64,000 bases of DNA from JBOGUF01 sp050696075 (GTDB lineage: Bacteria; Chloroflexota; Chloroflexia; Thermomicrobiales; UBA6265). This document shows, piece by piece, positions 37,260 through 45,275 of the stretch. The notes under the pieces were generated by a model. That model saw only the letters and a list, made by a program, of their open reading frames with translations. It was not told where the DNA came from and did no database searches. Each line of letters opens with the position of its first letter. Positions within the stretch are counted from its first letter, which is position 1. The DNA lies in contig JBOGUF010000180.1 of NCBI GenBank assembly GCA_050696075.1, positions 1 to 64,000 on the forward strand. The letters are read 5' to 3'. A program made the translations under genes and the position numbers.

Positions 37260-38318
37260 CTAGCCCGCGCGGCGCAACTCCTGGCCGCTGGCGAGCGCCC
37301 GCTGGTAGAGGTGGAGCGCTTCGGCGACGCGACCCGTGCCGCGGGCAACACAGGTGAGCGGGTCTTCCGCCAGGTAGACTGGCATCTTGAGCTCGGTCTG
37401 CAACCGGCGGTCGAGTCCGAGTAGGAGGGCGCCACCGCCGGCGAGGGTGATCCCCTGCTCCATGATGTCGGCGACGAGCTCCGGTGGCGTCTCTTCGATC
37501 GCGGTCTTGACCAGTTCGACAATCGTATTGACCGGCCCGCTGATCGCGTCGCGCAACTCGACCGAGCTGACCTCGACCGACTTCGGCAGGCCGGTTAGCA
37601 AGTCCCGGCCACGCAACATGACGCGAACCTCTTCTTCGAGCGGGTATGCCGAACCGGCGGCGATCTTGGCGTTCTCGGCGGTGCGCTCGCCGATGACGAG
37701 GTTGTGGTCGCGCCGCGAGTACTGGATGATCGCGTCGTCGATCTCGTCGCCCGCCACCCGGATCGAGTGGTTGACGACGATGCCGCCCAACGAGATGACC
37801 GCGACCTCGGTTGTGCCGCCGCCGATGTCGACGATCATGCTGCCGACCGGCTCGTTGATCGGCAGACCGGCGCCGATGGCGGCCGCCATCGGCTCTTCGA
37901 TCGTGTACGCCTCGCGGGCGCCGGCCGAAAGCGCCGCATCCTTCGCGGCGCGCTTCTCGACCTCGGTGACGCCGCTGGGAATGCCAATCACCACCCGCGG
38001 GTGGGGCGCCATCAGGCGTTGCAGATGCACTTTGCGGATAAAGTAATGGAGCATCATCTCGACGGTGTCGAAGTCGGCGATGACGCCATCCTTCAACGGT
38101 CGCACGGCGATGATGCTCTCGGGGGTCTTGCCGACCATCGCCTTGCCCTCGACGCCGACGGCGAGGGCGCGCTTGGTCTTCGTGTCGATGGCGACGACCG
38201 AGGGCTCGGAGATCACGATCCCCTTTCCCCGGACGTAGACGAGCGTGTTCGCCGTGCCGAGGTCGATGCCCAGGTCACGACTAAAGAACCCGAACAGGGC
38301 GGATAGAGGGCGAATCAA
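37260..38318 (-). CDS. mreB: Rod shape-determining protein MreB
   Basis: The 352-residue actin homologue has the phosphate loops LGIDLGTANTLVYV and IVDIGGGTTEVAVIS, the connect and adenosine regions (MMLHYFIRKVH, IGIPSGVTEVEKRAA, IEEPMAAAIGAGLP) and GGGALLLGLDRRL. It polymerises under the membrane to direct lateral wall synthesis. The start is TTG (38318) nine bases after GGAGG, which probably limits expression. Confidence 0.95.
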   Translation of the reverse strand: MIRPLSALFGFFSRDLGIDLGTANTLVYVRGKGIVISEPSVVAIDTKTKRALAVGVEGKAMVGKTPESIIAVRPLKDGVIADFDTVEMMLHYFIRKVHLQRLMAPHPRVVIGIPSGVTEVEKRAAKDAALSAGAREAYTIEEPMAAAIGAGLPINEPVGSMIVDIGGGTTEVAVISLGGIVVNHSIRVAGDEIDDAIIQYSRRDHNLVIGERTAENAKIAAGSAYPLEEEVRVMLRGRDLLTGLPKSVEVSSVELRDAISGPVNTIVELVKTAIEETPPELVADIMEQGITLAGGGALLLGLDRRLQTELKMPVYLAEDPLTCVARGTGRVAEALHLYQRALASGQELRRAG

Positions 38319-38441
38319 CTTAGGGGACCTCCAGGGCGGACTGGGGTCACCGTCCGGGCATTGCGCGCCGGATCAACTCCCACTTTCCCAGTGAATGCTG
38401 CACGTTGGAACTGGCCGTTCAGAATGCTCAGCAGCGGCCGG

Positions 38442-38460
38442 AGTATAGCACGAAAGTGCT
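38442..38460 (-). promoter_or_regulatory. Extended -10 promoter candidate and small hairpin upstream of mreB
   Basis: On the minus strand TGCTATACT (38450-38442) is immediately preceded by the hairpin AGCAC-TTTC-GTGCT (38447-38460). The promoter motif is the same as at 30561. The TTG start of mreB is 124 bases downstream. Confidence 0.35.
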
Positions 38461-38544
38461 CTCTGCCACGTTATGCCAAGCAGTCACAACAATGTGATCG
38501 AGCCATGCCTCGACATCACCCCGGCGCAAGATGCTTTCGACCGT

Positions 38545-38805
38545 TCAGTCAAGCCCGCCGCTGAGCACCCGAAGGACGAAGAGGAGCAGAATCGCGCCGC
38601 CGATCGCAACCAGGAAACTGGATACCCCGAACTCGAAGTCCCAGTCTTCGCCGGTCAGGATTTTGTAGCCCGCGCCGCCGATCACCGCACCGGCGATGCC
38701 GACGACGATGCTGGCGATGCAGCCTTGCCGCTCGCCGGTGCCGGCGAGCATGCCGGCGATCCATCCCGCGAGCGCGCCGAAGATGATCCAGGCCAGAATA
38801 TCCAT
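38545..38805 (-). CDS. GlsB/YeaQ/YmgE family membrane protein
   Basis: The 86-residue protein begins MDILAWIIFGALAGWIAGMLAG and continues with GCIASIVVGIAGAVIGG and a last hydrophobic segment. This is the three-helix, Gly-rich transglycosylase-associated (Tag) family linked to general stress in other bacteria. ATG 38805 has GGAGG seven bases upstream. Confidence 0.88.
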   Translation of the reverse strand: MDILAWIIFGALAGWIAGMLAGTGERQGCIASIVVGIAGAVIGGAGYKILTGEDWDFEFGVSSFLVAIGGAILLLFVLRVLSGGLD

Positions 38806-38922
38806 CTCGCCTCCTCTCCCGCCAATGTGCGACAGTGTCCGCGCGCGAGCGACCGTGCTTCGTAAAGTCGACCCGCGGTCTACCAAGCAGTATCCGTGGC
38901 CTGAGGCAAGGACGAAAGTGGC

Positions 38923-39372
38923 GTGGACGGATTCTACACACGGGACGGGCGGCTACCGGAAACGCCGCACGAGCTGTCCTACGATCGGGCGAAGATCGAC
39001 GAGTTGTTGGTCCGGGTGCGGGCCGGCGAGGCGATCGATCTCCTAAACGAGTTAGTCAACGCGGTCGATTGGCGGAGGGGATTCGTCGACGACGAAGGCA
39101 AGCCGGTCACCATCGAAGAGATCGCGCGCCTGCGTGCCTATTACCGCGAGAAGTTCACCGAGGTCGGCCCGCTCTACGTCGCCGAACTCCTCTCCACTGA
39201 GTTCATCACCGAGCAACGCGCCCGCGGCGACGTCGTCTTTTCCGACCGCCTGATGGAACTCGGCCGCAACGAACCGGAGCTGTGGCAGGAAATCAGCCGC
39301 TTCTTCCGCCGAAAGGAGATGGTGACAGCGCTATTGGTACAGGCGCATACAGCGAGTTCAGCGTCTATTTAG
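38923..39372 (+). CDS. Hypothetical protein
   Basis: The 149-residue, mainly helical, charged protein (GTG start) begins MDGFYTRDGRLPETPHELSYDRAKIDELLVRV. It has no recognisable motif, signal or membrane segment. Codon use resembles its neighbours. The stop codon is followed by a 17-base sequence that also occurs at 42412. Coding support is moderate. Confidence 0.5.
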   Translation: MDGFYTRDGRLPETPHELSYDRAKIDELLVRVRAGEAIDLLNELVNAVDWRRGFVDDEGKPVTIEEIARLRAYYREKFTEVGPLYVAELLSTEFITEQRARGDVVFSDRLMELGRNEPELWQEISRFFRRKEMVTALLVQAHTASSASI

Positions 39373-39399
39373 GCAGGATGGCACATACCTTCGGCGGGT

Positions 39400-39859
39400 T
39401 CAGTCGAAAATCTGCTGCCAGGGCTCCGCGTCAACGAAGAGTCTGAGGTGACGTGCGTTAGTCGGCGCCACCGTTACGGAGTTGCCTTGCTCTTCAACCA
39501 GTTGTGCTTGAGCCGCGAGAATGGCGTCCGCGTCAAGCGCCTTGTCATCCGCGGTTGGGGTTCCCCTTTGTCGGGCAAAGGCCCACAGCTCCGCCTCGCA
39601 CCATGCATCTTGTGTCTAACGGAAGGTATTGCACGCCAGGCGCCGTCCGTAGCTCATCCAGCCGTTTGAGCCCTCGGCTCTTACGGGCACGTATCAACTC
39701 CCGTCGCAGCTCATAGTCGGCAATCTCTGGGATCACGACGATCGAACCGACCGATGCCAGCGAGCGCAACCAGAAGAGGCATCGCATGTTCTCAGGCGAC
39801 GCGCTTGGATATGTCACGACACCGAGCGGACCAGAGTCCAAGAAGACAATCCTACTCAT
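39400..39859 (-). pseudogene. PIN-domain toxin (VapC-like), frameshifted
   Basis: The first part (SRIVFLDSGPLGVVTYPSAS with the first catalytic Asp, then IPEIADYELRREL) is a PIN nuclease. After QYLPLD the frame breaks near 39609-39614. The remaining PIN half (ELWAFARQRGTPTADD, LDADAILAAQAQLV, TNARHLRLFVDAEPWQQIF) continues one frame over to a stop at 39400. Removing one base in CACAAG would restore about 152 residues with all acidic residues. Because the antitoxin upstream is intact, this could be a true toxin inactivation or a sequencing indel. Confidence 0.75.
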
Positions 39860-40088
39860 TCGGAAAGAGCTTGCGGTAGGACGGACGATCTTCATCCAGT
39901 GCCTTCTTCAGCCATTCCCACGTTTCCTTTTGCTCGTGAATCTCGTCTTCGTCGGCATCTTTCCACGAATCCAGCAACGCGATAAGTCCCTGGTTCCTTT
40001 CGATCTGATGCCGCCGCTGCTCTTGCTCCTCTGTAGAAATCTCTGGCTCTCCGTGCGTTGATGATTTCTCGTTTCTTGCTTGGACCAT
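39852..40088 (-). CDS. Antitoxin-like protein paired with the PIN toxin
   Basis: The 78-residue, highly charged protein (EEQEQRRHQIERNQGLIALLDSWKDAD, then WEWLKKALDEDRPSYRKLFPNE) precedes the PIN gene and overlaps it by eight bases, the usual VapB-VapC order. The C-terminal segment after the helical domain is the likely toxin-binding tail. ATG 40088 has a strong AAGGAGGT site. The DNA-binding family is not obvious. Confidence 0.7.
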   Translation of the reverse strand: MVQARNEKSSTHGEPEISTEEQEQRRHQIERNQGLIALLDSWKDADEDEIHEQKETWEWLKKALDEDRPSYRKLFPNE

Positions 40089-40153
40089 GTCGCACCTCCT
40101 TCTCATAGAATTATGTCAATCTTCAAGTAGCTTGCTCACGCATCATGGACGGG

Positions 40154-41533
40154 TTATGCGGGGGCGCGGCCGATGACGAGGCAGGCATTTTGGCCGCCGA
40201 GACCGAAGGAATGCTTGGTCAGGACGTCGAACGATGCCGCACGCGGCTCGCCGTGGACGACGTCGAGCCCGACGGCAGGGTCGGGGTTGCGGTAGTTGCG
40301 AGTCGGCGGGATGCACTGCTCGGCCATCGAGCGGATGGCGACGATCGTCTCGATCGCCCCGGCGGCGCCCATGCAGTGGCCGATGGCGCCTTTGATCGAG
40401 GTGACCGGGATGCGCGCGGCGCGCTCACCGAAGACCAGTTTGATCGCGATCGCCTCGGCGAGGTCGCCCGCGGGCGTGGAGGCGGCGTGCGCGTTGATGT
40501 GGCCGACGCGCTCCGGGCCGACACCTCCATCGCTGAGGGCGGCCGAGACTGCCCGCGCCGCGCCGATCCCCTCTGGGTGCGGCGCGATCGCGTGGTAGGC
40601 GTCGTTTGAGGAACCGAAGCCGAGGATTTCGGCGTAGATGCGGGCGCCGCGAGCGCGGGCGTGCTCGAGTTCTTCAAGCACGACGATACCGCTGCCCTCG
40701 CCGAGGATGAACCCGGCGCGGGTCGCGTCGAACGGGCGACTCGCCAGTTCCGGCGCGTCGTTGCTGTCGGAGGCGAGGGCGCGCATCGCCTCGAAGCCGG
40801 AGAGGAAGAGGGGGTGGTCGTCCGACTCTACGGCCCCGGCGATCATCAGCGGAGCCCGACCGAACTTAACGTCGTGAAATGCCTCCCCGATGGCCTGGGA
40901 GCCGGTAGCGCAGGCAGTGACCACGGTCGAACTGGGACCGCGCAGGCCGAATCGGGCCTGAATCGCGTAGGCCGCCAGATTGTGGGGGAACATGACGTGC
41001 AGGTGCGGCGGCACGCGCCCCGGTCCGCGTTCCTCGAAGATGTCGTAGGCGGGGAGAAGATCGTCGTAGGTGCCACCAACGCAGGTGCCCAAGAAGGCGC
41101 CGCCCGCGTCGAGGTCCATCACCGGTTCGAGCGCCTCCCCGACCAGACCGGCATCGATCAGCGCCTCACCCGCCGCCTCGACCGCCATGCGGGCGAATCG
41201 GGAGGTCGTCCGCGCCGCCTTGCCGGTCAGGAACCGGCTCGGGATCGTGGCGTCGTCGACGTCGCCACGAACCAGGCACAGGTGTTGGGCCGGGTCGAGG
41301 TCCGGCACACGGCGGATGCCCGTTTCGCCCGCGACGACTCGCTGCCAGGTTTCCTCGGCGCTTGGACCGAGCGAGGTGATGGCGCCCAGGCCGGTGACGA
41401 CGACGCGGCGTGTCGGGACAGACGGCAGTCCGGTCGCGAGATCCGCCGCGCAATGCATGCAAAATCTGGCGGCCGCGGGGTTCTCGCCTCTGCAACGCAC
41501 GCAGGTGATTGAACTCTGGGGTTGGTCGGTCAT
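40154..41533 (-). CDS. Beta-ketoacyl synthase with N-terminal zinc ribbon
   Basis: The 459-residue protein is a FabF-type condensing enzyme. Catalytic residues are Cys208 (VVTACATGSQA), His349 (INAHAASTPAGD) and Lys381/His386 (SIKGAIGHCMGAAGA). GEGSGIVVLEELEHARARG and SFGLGGQNACLV complete the family pattern. It carries an extra N-terminal zinc ribbon, CVRCRGENPAAARFCMHC (Cys11, 14, 25, 28), that I do not know from standard FabF. The usual NAHGTST reads NAHAAST. No acyl carrier protein or other fatty-acid gene is adjacent, so whether it serves fatty-acid elongation or a special acyl chain is open. Confidence 0.88.
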   Translation of the reverse strand: MTDQPQSSITCVRCRGENPAAARFCMHCAADLATGLPSVPTRRVVVTGLGAITSLGPSAEETWQRVVAGETGIRRVPDLDPAQHLCLVRGDVDDATIPSRFLTGKAARTTSRFARMAVEAAGEALIDAGLVGEALEPVMDLDAGGAFLGTCVGGTYDDLLPAYDIFEERGPGRVPPHLHVMFPHNLAAYAIQARFGLRGPSSTVVTACATGSQAIGEAFHDVKFGRAPLMIAGAVESDDHPLFLSGFEAMRALASDSNDAPELASRPFDATRAGFILGEGSGIVVLEELEHARARGARIYAEILGFGSSNDAYHAIAPHPEGIGAARAVSAALSDGGVGPERVGHINAHAASTPAGDLAEAIAIKLVFGERAARIPVTSIKGAIGHCMGAAGAIETIVAIRSMAEQCIPPTRNYRNPDPAVGLDVVHGEPRAASFDVLTKHSFGLGGQNACLVIGRAPA

Positions 41534-42085
41534 CAATTTCCTCTCGGCGAGGGCAGCTTTGCCGGTCGGCCCGGCGTCGACGCGAATCCCGGCGGACGAA
41601 TGCTCACCACCGATCGTACGGCGAAGTATAGCCAGGTGGCCTCGCCGGCTCATCGACGCGTTCGCGCCCGGCGGATGGGACGGTCCCATCGCACCGGGCG
41701 CGCCGACTACCCCGATCGCTACCGTAGGAGGTCGGCGTGGCCGCGACCGGGTCAACCACGCCTCGCTGAGGATGTCCTGGGGAGGGAGACGACGAGATCG
41801 GCGGTCTGCCGACGCGTCGTCGGGGAGTTCATGGTGAGGAAGAAAAAACCGACGACCGGCTAACGTCGCCGGAAGGGGCACAGGTCTCCGGCGCGGTACG
41901 CGGCGAACCAACCAAGGTCCGCCTCCCGCGCCGGGCGACCAAATTCTCAACGTGCGCGCGTCCCGAATTGCCGGGCGATCTGGGAAGCATGCGGGCTCCC
42001 CTGATGACGCGCTCACCTGTCTGTACGCCCGGCGTCTCGGATTGGTTCCGCGATTTGTGATGCAGATCACGATCTTCGGCGGCCG
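41534..42085. other. Gap of 552 bases without a supported gene
   Basis: I see no reading frame with family-like sequence. A TATACT on the minus strand (41630-41625) could be the -10 element of the ketoacyl synthase gene. The rest shows no clear repeat. Confidence 0.5.
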
Positions 42086-42307
42086 TCACTCGTCGACGAT
42101 CAGGATCTCCTCCCCTCCGCCGTGGGCGACGCTGTGGATCGTGGCACAGAGGCGAACCGCCTCATCACGGCTGAGGCTGAGCCGCACGTGTGGCGGGCCG
42201 TCGGCCGGACCAAGCTCGACGACGACGCTCCCCTTGTGCCCGCTCCGCACGACCGCCGCACCGACCGGCCGTTCCTGCCCCTGATCGTCCATCACGTCGA
42301 GCCGCAT
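42086..42307 (-). CDS. Small hypothetical protein
   Basis: The 73-residue protein (MRLDVMDDQGQERPVGAAVV start, then VVVELGPADGPPHVRLSLSRDEAVRLCATIH) has a strong AAGGAGG site before ATG 42307 and looks like a small beta-alpha domain. An acidic tail (EEILIVDE) closes it. No family recognised. Confidence 0.6.
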   Translation of the reverse strand: MRLDVMDDQGQERPVGAAVVRSGHKGSVVVELGPADGPPHVRLSLSRDEAVRLCATIHSVAHGGGEEILIVDE

Positions 42308-42463
42308 GGCGCCTCCTTGCCCCCCAACCAGCCAACGGCCGGCCGGTCCGACCGCGGGAACGACGATTTTAGCCGAATGCGATGGTGCGTTCCGCTGGAT
42401 TTCTCTCCGGCGGCAGGATGGCACATACGAGATGCGATTGTCACGGCAAACGCCGCTCGCGCT

Positions 42464-42496
42464 TATCTTGCAACACGTTCCGTGCCAAGATAGACT
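42464..42496 (+). promoter_or_regulatory. Promoter with inverted-repeat operator upstream of the Lrp gene
   Basis: TTGCAA (42468-42473), a 17-base spacer and TAGACT (42491-42496) form a plausible promoter. It is overlaid by the inverted repeat TATCTTG (42464-42470) and CAAGATA (42486-42492), centres 22 bases apart, two helical turns. Auto-regulation by the Lrp protein would fit (inference). Confidence 0.45.
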
Positions 42497-42604
42497 TACA
42501 TCCGGTAAGGCAATTGTGGGGTCGGCGCGATTCATCCGCTATCGGAACCGGATGCAGGGGAGATCGCAGGATCGCGTTCGTTCCGGAGCAGGTGAGGAGC
42601 GGCG

Positions 42605-43192
42605 ATGAATTCCATCGACTCGATCGATGAACGGATCCTCGCGGAGTTGCAGGCGAACGGCCGGCTCACGATGAAGGCGCTCGCCGAGCGGGTCGGGCTC
42701 TCCAGCCCCGCGATGATCGAGCGCGTTCGCCGCCTCGAGAACCGCGGCGTCATCGCCGGATACCGGGCCATCGTCGCGCCGGAAGAACTGGGGCGCCCAC
42801 TCTTCGCGTTGATCGCGGCCGAGGTCGGGCGGCAGGACTACGACAGCTTTTTGGGTCGCGTCCAAGACGACCCGGCCGTGGTCGAATGCCACCGCACGAC
42901 CGGAGATGCCACTTTTTTGGTCAAGGTTTACGTTCCCGACACCGGCGCGTTGGAAACACTCGTCGACGAACTGGCGGCCACCGGCGCGCGCTGCACGACG
43001 TCGCTCGTCCTTTCATCCCCGGTTGCCTGGCGAGAAATCATTCCACCGCCGGAGACCATCAACCAGCGATCCCGCGTCACCCGTCGCCGTCGCCGCGCCG
43101 CGCCCGCCGCCGAACCGGCCACCAATGCCGACGGCACGCCCCAACGGCGACGGCCGGGCCGACCGCGCGGCCGGCGCACGGGGGCGGCGTAG
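42605..43192 (+). CDS. Lrp/AsnC family transcriptional regulator with basic tail
   Basis: The 195-residue protein starts with SIDERILAELQANGRLTMKALAERVGLSSPAMIERVRRLENRGVI-type helix-turn-helix and continues with an AsnC ligand-binding domain (FALIAAEVGRQDYDSFL, ECHRTTGDATFLVKVYV). It ends in an extra 45-residue Arg/Pro-rich tail (TRRRRRAAPA, GRPRGRRTG) containing an AT-hook-like GRPRGR. Standard Lrp proteins are about 150 residues and lack this tail. Such regulators sense amino acids. Confidence 0.9.
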   Translation: MNSIDSIDERILAELQANGRLTMKALAERVGLSSPAMIERVRRLENRGVIAGYRAIVAPEELGRPLFALIAAEVGRQDYDSFLGRVQDDPAVVECHRTTGDATFLVKVYVPDTGALETLVDELAATGARCTTSLVLSSPVAWREIIPPPETINQRSRVTRRRRRAAPAAEPATNADGTPQRRRPGRPRGRRTGAA

Positions 43193-43246
43193 TGTGACGA
43201 TAGCGGACCGCGCCACGTCCCCAAACTGGTGGAAACGCGCGAGGGC

Positions 43247-43342
43247 ATGGCCAAATTCTTCGGTTTCAGTCTCGGGATCTGGGCGGTCGTAGTCGTGATG
43301 GCCGTGATCTTCGTGACCGTGATCCTCGTCTTCGCGCTCTAA
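43247..43342 (+). CDS. 31-residue single-pass membrane peptide
   Basis: The small frame begins MAKFFGFSLGIWAVVVV and continues MAVIFVTVILVFAL, almost one continuous membrane helix after a short basic start. CGAGGGC lies just before ATG 43247. Its position 54 bases after the Lrp stop suggests co-transcription. Coding is supported only by the hydrophobic pattern and site. Confidence 0.45.
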   Translation: MAKFFGFSLGIWAVVVVMAVIFVTVILVFAL

Positions 43343-43458
43343 CGCGCGGCCCGCGTCGACGTGGTGCGTCCCTCCCCTACGACGAATCGCGGTAGCGATG
43401 TATCGCGGGCTGATGCTAGACTGCCCGGCGTTTGCCACGCGCTGCCTCGCCGGTGGCG

Positions 43459-43486
43459 AGCAGGAGCCAGGAGTCAGGAGCCAAGG
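43459..43486. repeat. 7-base tandem array (AGCAGGA, GCCAGGA, GTCAGGA, GCCAAGG)
   Basis: Four heptamers end eight bases before the start codon of the next gene and carry repeated AGGA, so the array may itself supply ribosome-binding sequence. Confidence 0.6.
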
Positions 43487-43493
43487 CAGGACG

Positions 43494-43871
43494 ATGGAGA
43501 TCACTCCCCGGTTTGACCGTGATCGCATCGGCGCGGACACGCCGATGCGCTGCCCGATCTGCAACGGCTCGCTACGTTCCACGATGATCCGCGACTTGGG
43601 CGGCATCACGGCGGATCTGATCTGGGAGCTCCACGCCGGGGAATGCCCGGACCACGGTTGGTTCCAGACCGAGGTCATCTCCCGGCCGCCGCGCGAGATC
43701 TTCCCGGTCGACCGCCCGTTCGGCACGGCTCGCCGATTGGTCATCGACGGTGTCGAGATCTTCTCCTTCCCGACCGTCTGGAACGATCAGTCGCCGACGA
43801 CGCAGCGCAGCCGGGTTGACGCCTTCGACCCGCGCTACTGGCAAGTCCGCCGCCTGGTGGACGCGGGGTAA
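43494..43871 (+). CDS. Zinc-ribbon hypothetical protein
   Basis: The 125-residue protein has a metal-binding N-terminus (MRCPICNGSL and GECPDHGWFQTEV: CxxC plus CPxH) followed by a beta-rich basic region (GTARRLVIDGVEIFSFPT). ATG 43494 directly follows a heptamer array. No family recognised; the Cys/His set resembles small treble-clef or ribbon domains. Confidence 0.6.
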   Translation: MEITPRFDRDRIGADTPMRCPICNGSLRSTMIRDLGGITADLIWELHAGECPDHGWFQTEVISRPPREIFPVDRPFGTARRLVIDGVEIFSFPTVWNDQSPTTQRSRVDAFDPRYWQVRRLVDAG

Positions 43872-43898
43872 GGGTTCGCCTCAGGAAAGTACACAACA

Positions 43899-45224
43899 AT
43901 GCCGGCCAACAGCGCCCTCGATCCCCATGACTTCCCATCCGGCGGCAATGGCCAGCCCCAACGGGGCGACCGGCGACCCGGCCTCACCCCGTTTACACTC
44001 TTTCTCATCTTGCTGATCGCGTTCATCCTGGTCAGGGTCCAGCTCGTCCTGATTTTGACGCTGTTGGCCCTCCTCTTCGCCACCGTGATCGAGCGCCCGA
44101 TCGAACAGCTCCAGCGCCGGCGCATCCCTCGCGGTCTCAGCATTCTCCTTGTCTACGTGGCGATCATCGGCGGGTTTACGCTGCTTTCGATCCTGGTTGC
44201 CCCGATGATCTCGGACGAGGCTGACAATTTCCGCACCGAGGCGCCGACTCAACTCCGCGAACTCGAAGACGACTGGCGCAACAGCAGCAACCCCCTCCTC
44301 AGCGGTCCCGGACAGGATCTGCTCGACCGCGCGATCAAAGTGATCGAGCAACCGCCCGAACCCGAGCAAGAAACGGCGATCAACGTCGTGCTCAGCGTGG
44401 GCGGCGGCATCGTCGGCCTGATCACCACGCTGATCATCGCCTTCTATTACCTGCTGGAGAAGGATCTGCTGCGACAGCTCATTTTGGATCAGCTTCAGCC
44501 GTCGTCACGGACGCGTGTCGCGCGCATCTGGGACAACGTCGAGGCGCAAGTCGGGCGGTGGTTGCGGGGACAGCTCACCCTCTGCCTCATCATCGGCATC
44601 ACGGCCACCATCGGCTACGGCATCATCGACATCCGCTTCTGGCCGCTCCTTGGCCTCTGGGCGGGCCTGACCGAGATCATCCCGATCGTCGGTCCCTGGA
44701 TCGGCGGCATCCCGGCCTTCATCATCGCGCTGACCCACGGCTGGGATAAGGCACTGATCGTGGCAGGCTTCATCGTCGCCATGCAAACCTTGGAAAACGC
44801 GATCCTCGTGCCCCGCGTAATGAAGGGCGCGGTAGGGCTCACGCCGCTGACGGTCTTCATCGCGATCCTGGCCGGCACCGAGTTTCGGGGTATCGCTGGG
44901 GCCGTGCTAGCGATTCCGGTCGCCGCCGCCGTGCAGGTGATCATCACCGACTACCTGCGCACTCGGCGAGCGGTGGGGCATCCTTCGGAGTCGGTCCTCT
45001 CCGGCTGGCGCTGGATGCGCGGCTACCACACCGGCTTGCCGGACGACGAGCCGCCGCCGCCCGAACCACCGGCCGCGCCACGGCAACCGGAACCGGCGAC
45101 AGCCGCGCCCAAGGAGCAAACCGGCTGGACGTCGCAAGTGTTGTCGCGGGTCGGCCGCGGCCTCGGCAGCGAACGGCAGGACGACGCTCCTACCAGCCGC
45201 CCGCCGGCCGAATCATCAGAATGA
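43899..45224 (+). CDS. AI-2E family transporter (PerM-like permease)
   Basis: The 441-residue membrane protein has the AI-2E/PerM layout: an N-terminal helix pair (TLFLILLIAFILVRV, LILTLLALLFATVIERPIEQ), a soluble loop with a Glu/Asp-rich stretch, later helices including LITTLIIAFYYLLEKD, and the conserved ITEIIPxxGPxxG-type motif LTEIIPIVGPWIGGIPAFIIAL. The last 80 residues are Pro/Ala-rich and cytoplasmic. Substrates of the family vary; signal export is only one possibility. A strong hairpin lies 20 bases downstream. Confidence 0.88.
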   Translation: MPANSALDPHDFPSGGNGQPQRGDRRPGLTPFTLFLILLIAFILVRVQLVLILTLLALLFATVIERPIEQLQRRRIPRGLSILLVYVAIIGGFTLLSILVAPMISDEADNFRTEAPTQLRELEDDWRNSSNPLLSGPGQDLLDRAIKVIEQPPEPEQETAINVVLSVGGGIVGLITTLIIAFYYLLEKDLLRQLILDQLQPSSRTRVARIWDNVEAQVGRWLRGQLTLCLIIGITATIGYGIIDIRFWPLLGLWAGLTEIIPIVGPWIGGIPAFIIALTHGWDKALIVAGFIVAMQTLENAILVPRVMKGAVGLTPLTVFIAILAGTEFRGIAGAVLAIPVAAAVQVIITDYLRTRRAVGHPSESVLSGWRWMRGYHTGLPDDEPPPPEPPAAPRQPEPATAAPKEQTGWTSQVLSRVGRGLGSERQDDAPTSRPPAESSE

Positions 45225-45244
45225 TCGCGACGACACGGCACAAA

Positions 45245-45275
45245 GCGACCGCCTCCCAAGATGGGAGGCGGTCGC
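45245..45275 (+). terminator. Strong hairpin after the AI-2E transporter gene
   Basis: GCGACCGCCTCCCA (45245-45258) pairs perfectly with TGGGAGGCGGTCGC (45262-45275) around an AGA loop. No T-run follows, as is common in GC-rich genomes. Confidence 0.65.

Noticed and set aside
41829..42089. Minus-strand open frame in the gap upstream of the ketoacyl synthase
   Set aside because: Low-complexity Arg/Ser composition, no ribosome site, no recognisable motif.
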